From: Deltaproteobacteria bacterium
GTDB taxonomy: Bacteria; Desulfobacterota; DSM-4660; Desulfatiglandales; Desulfatiglandaceae
Length of the DNA stretch: 64,000 bases
Direction: 5' to 3'
NCBI GenBank assembly: GCA_021737785.1
Contig: JAIPDI010000002.1
Span: 62,001-126,000, forward strand
Shown here: positions 63,046-64,000 of the stretch, one piece after another
Layout of the letters: each line of letters opens with the position of its first letter
How positions within the stretch are numbered: the first letter of the stretch is position 1
The notes under the pieces: model-generated
Databases searched by the model: none
Seen by the model: only the letters and a program-made list of their open reading frames with translations
What the model was told of the DNA's origin: nothing
Made by a program: the position numbers and the translations under genes

Positions 63046-63519
63046 ATGAAAAAGATATCGGTTTCGTTCATCCTGAACGGGGACCCTGTCACGGCCGAGG
63101 TGCCGGTGACCTGGACGCTTCTGAAAACCCTGCGGGAATACTTTGAACTGACGGGCGCCAAGGAAGGGTGCGGCGTGGGAGAGTGCGGGGCCTGCACGGT
63201 CATCGTGGATGGACAGGCTGTCAATTCATGCCTCTATCCTGTCCCCGAAGCAGAAGGAAAGACCATCACCACTATCGAGGGGGTTGCAGCGCAGGACGGC
63301 GCTCTTCATCCCATACAAAAGGCTTTCTTGGAAAATAACGGGGTCCAGTGCGGCTTCTGTACCTCCGGGATGATCATGTCTGCGAAGGCCCTCCTGGACG
63401 AGAACCCTGCCCCGAATGAAGACGACATCAGGAAAAGCATTTCAGGCAATTTCTGCCGCTGCACCGGATATGTGCAGATTGTCGAGTCGATAGAAATGGC
63501 CGCCGGGGCGGACAAATAG
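63046..63519 (+). CDS. Molybdenum hydroxylase 2Fe-2S subunit (CoxS type)
   Basis: A 157-residue subunit with two [2Fe-2S] clusters: plant-type Cys42, 47, 50, 62 (GCGVGECGACTV) and the helical second cluster Cys102, 105, 137, 139 (QCGFCTSGM and FCRCTGY). It passes electrons between the molybdenum centre and the FAD subunit. Normal length for the family. GCAAGGAG precedes the ATG. Confidence 0.96.
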   Translation: MKKISVSFILNGDPVTAEVPVTWTLLKTLREYFELTGAKEGCGVGECGACTVIVDGQAVNSCLYPVPEAEGKTITTIEGVAAQDGALHPIQKAFLENNGVQCGFCTSGMIMSAKALLDENPAPNEDDIRKSISGNFCRCTGYVQIVESIEMAAGADK

Positions 63520-63533
63520 AAATGGAGGAGAAG

Positions 63534-64000
63534 ATGCCTGACAATCTCTTTGTAGGAAAGAGCATCCCCAGGACCATCGAGGCGGACAAGGTGACCGGCA
63601 AGGCGGTCTACATCAACGACCTGAAACGTCCCGGAATGCTTTACGGGAAAATACTTTACAGCGCCCATGCCCATGCCAGGATCAAGCACATCGATACGTC
63701 CCGGGCCGAACGGCTCCAGGGGGTCAGGGCCGTCCTGACCGGACAGGATATTCCCGACGTAAGGGTCGGATTTTTAAAGGACCAGACCGTGCTCAAAAAG
63801 GATGTGGTCCGCCAGTTCAGGGATGAGGTGGCGGCGGTCGCGGCCATCAGCCCCGAAATCGCAGAGGAAGCCCTCAGCCTCATTGAGGTGGAATACGAAA
63901 AGCTTCCTGCAGTGTTTGATCCGTTCGAGGCCATGAAAGAGGGAGCGCCTCTGATTCACGAGACAGATGCCAGGGGCCGGCCCCTTAAGAGCAACATCCT
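63534..64000 (+). CDS. Molybdenum hydroxylase large subunit, xanthine dehydrogenase type (partial)
   Basis: The first about 155 codons of the molybdopterin-binding subunit: GKSIPRTIEADKVTGKAVYI, NDLKRPGMLYGKILYSAHAH, then DQTVLKKDVVRQFRDEVAAVAA-like sequence and LSLIEVEYEKLPAVFDPFEAM. This is the a/b hammerhead domain; the cofactor-binding part lies outside the window. GGAGGAG precedes the ATG at 63534; an ATG four codons earlier has no ribosome site. The set (FAD, 2Fe-2S, Mo) would hydroxylate or reduce an aromatic or N-heterocyclic compound. Confidence 0.93.
   Translation, partial: MPDNLFVGKSIPRTIEADKVTGKAVYINDLKRPGMLYGKILYSAHAHARIKHIDTSRAERLQGVRAVLTGQDIPDVRVGFLKDQTVLKKDVVRQFRDEVAAVAAISPEIAEEALSLIEVEYEKLPAVFDPFEAMKEGAPLIHETDARGRPLKSNI

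Noticed and set aside
61996-64000. 4-hydroxybenzoyl-CoA reductase
   Set aside because: The FAD subunit lacks the cysteine-bearing insertion typical of its beta subunit, so only the general molybdenum hydroxylase family is claimed.

Overview
The window reads as chromosomal DNA of an anaerobic Desulfobacterota (deltaproteobacterial), probably sulfate-reducing, organism. The evidence is the siroheme-based heme route (ahbC, hemB, ahbD and one siroheme-decarboxylase subunit), a TauE/SafE exporter of the kind common in sulfate reducers, many acyl-CoA dehydrogenases, a B12-dependent acyl-CoA mutase, a TRAP transporter and a molybdenum hydroxylase. Genus cannot be fixed from the sequence, and no rRNA or tRNA gene was seen.

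Layout. 1-6 kb: tripartite RND efflux system on the minus strand (TolC, adaptor, pump truncated by the window edge). 6-8.3 kb: acyl-CoA ligase plus universal stress protein. 8.8-13.2 kb: alternative heme operon, interrupted by a four-helix-bundle gene bracketed by inverted heptamer repeats. 13.3-17 kb: a 155-bp MITE-like element, a TauE-type exporter, a membrane protein and an acyl-CoA dehydrogenase. 17-20.3 kb: an AT-richer island of gene debris (AsmA remnant, excisionase-like HTH, orphan small genes, hairpins). 20.3-28.6 kb: DUF362 protein, lipoprotein, ThDP enzyme, half-size GDT1 protein, thiE-thiL-thiM and an AI-2E-family permease. 28.7-34.5 kb: second MITE copy (inverted), response regulator, class I FBPase, a minus-strand pair (radical SAM and metallophosphatase), Bax-inhibitor protein, and a bifunctional PFK-2/FBPase-2. 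34.7-39.4 kb: SpmA/SpmB-type protein, then an IclR regulator with a clear operator and two acyl-CoA dehydrogenases. 39.6-44.6 kb: Mla-type lipid ABC transporter and an MBL hydrolase. 44.6-50.2 kb: accessory region (group II intron 3'-end relic, secreted PKD-like protein, vapB relic, toxin-antitoxin pair, zinc-ribbon protein, direct repeats, internally deleted helicase). 50.3-60.2 kb: catabolic cluster with class III CoA-transferase, ferredoxin-fused EtfA, acyl-CoA dehydrogenase, GntR/FCD regulator, two-subunit acyl-CoA mutase and TRAP transporter. 60.5-64 kb: PaaK-like aryl-CoA ligase and the start of a three-subunit molybdenum hydroxylase.

How it fits together. The right third looks like an acid-degradation island: TRAP uptake, CoA activation by ligase or CoA-transferase, oxidation by acyl-CoA dehydrogenase with an electron-transfer flavoprotein, and carbon-skeleton rearrangement, probably under a GntR/FCD repressor whose likely operator overlaps the promoter at 50.31 kb. 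The IclR regulator at 36.2 kb controls a separate pair of dehydrogenases. FBPase and a fructose-2,6-bisphosphate enzyme lie within 5 kb of each other and suggest a eukaryote-like glycolysis/gluconeogenesis switch.

The least ordinary layer is non-coding. Many genes end directly in short arrays with a 7-nt (sometimes 8-10-nt) period, in several unrelated sequence families. In three places the arrays occur as inverted pairs, and one pair encloses the four-helix-bundle gene inside the heme operon, which resembles an rRNA intervening sequence element moved into an mRNA.
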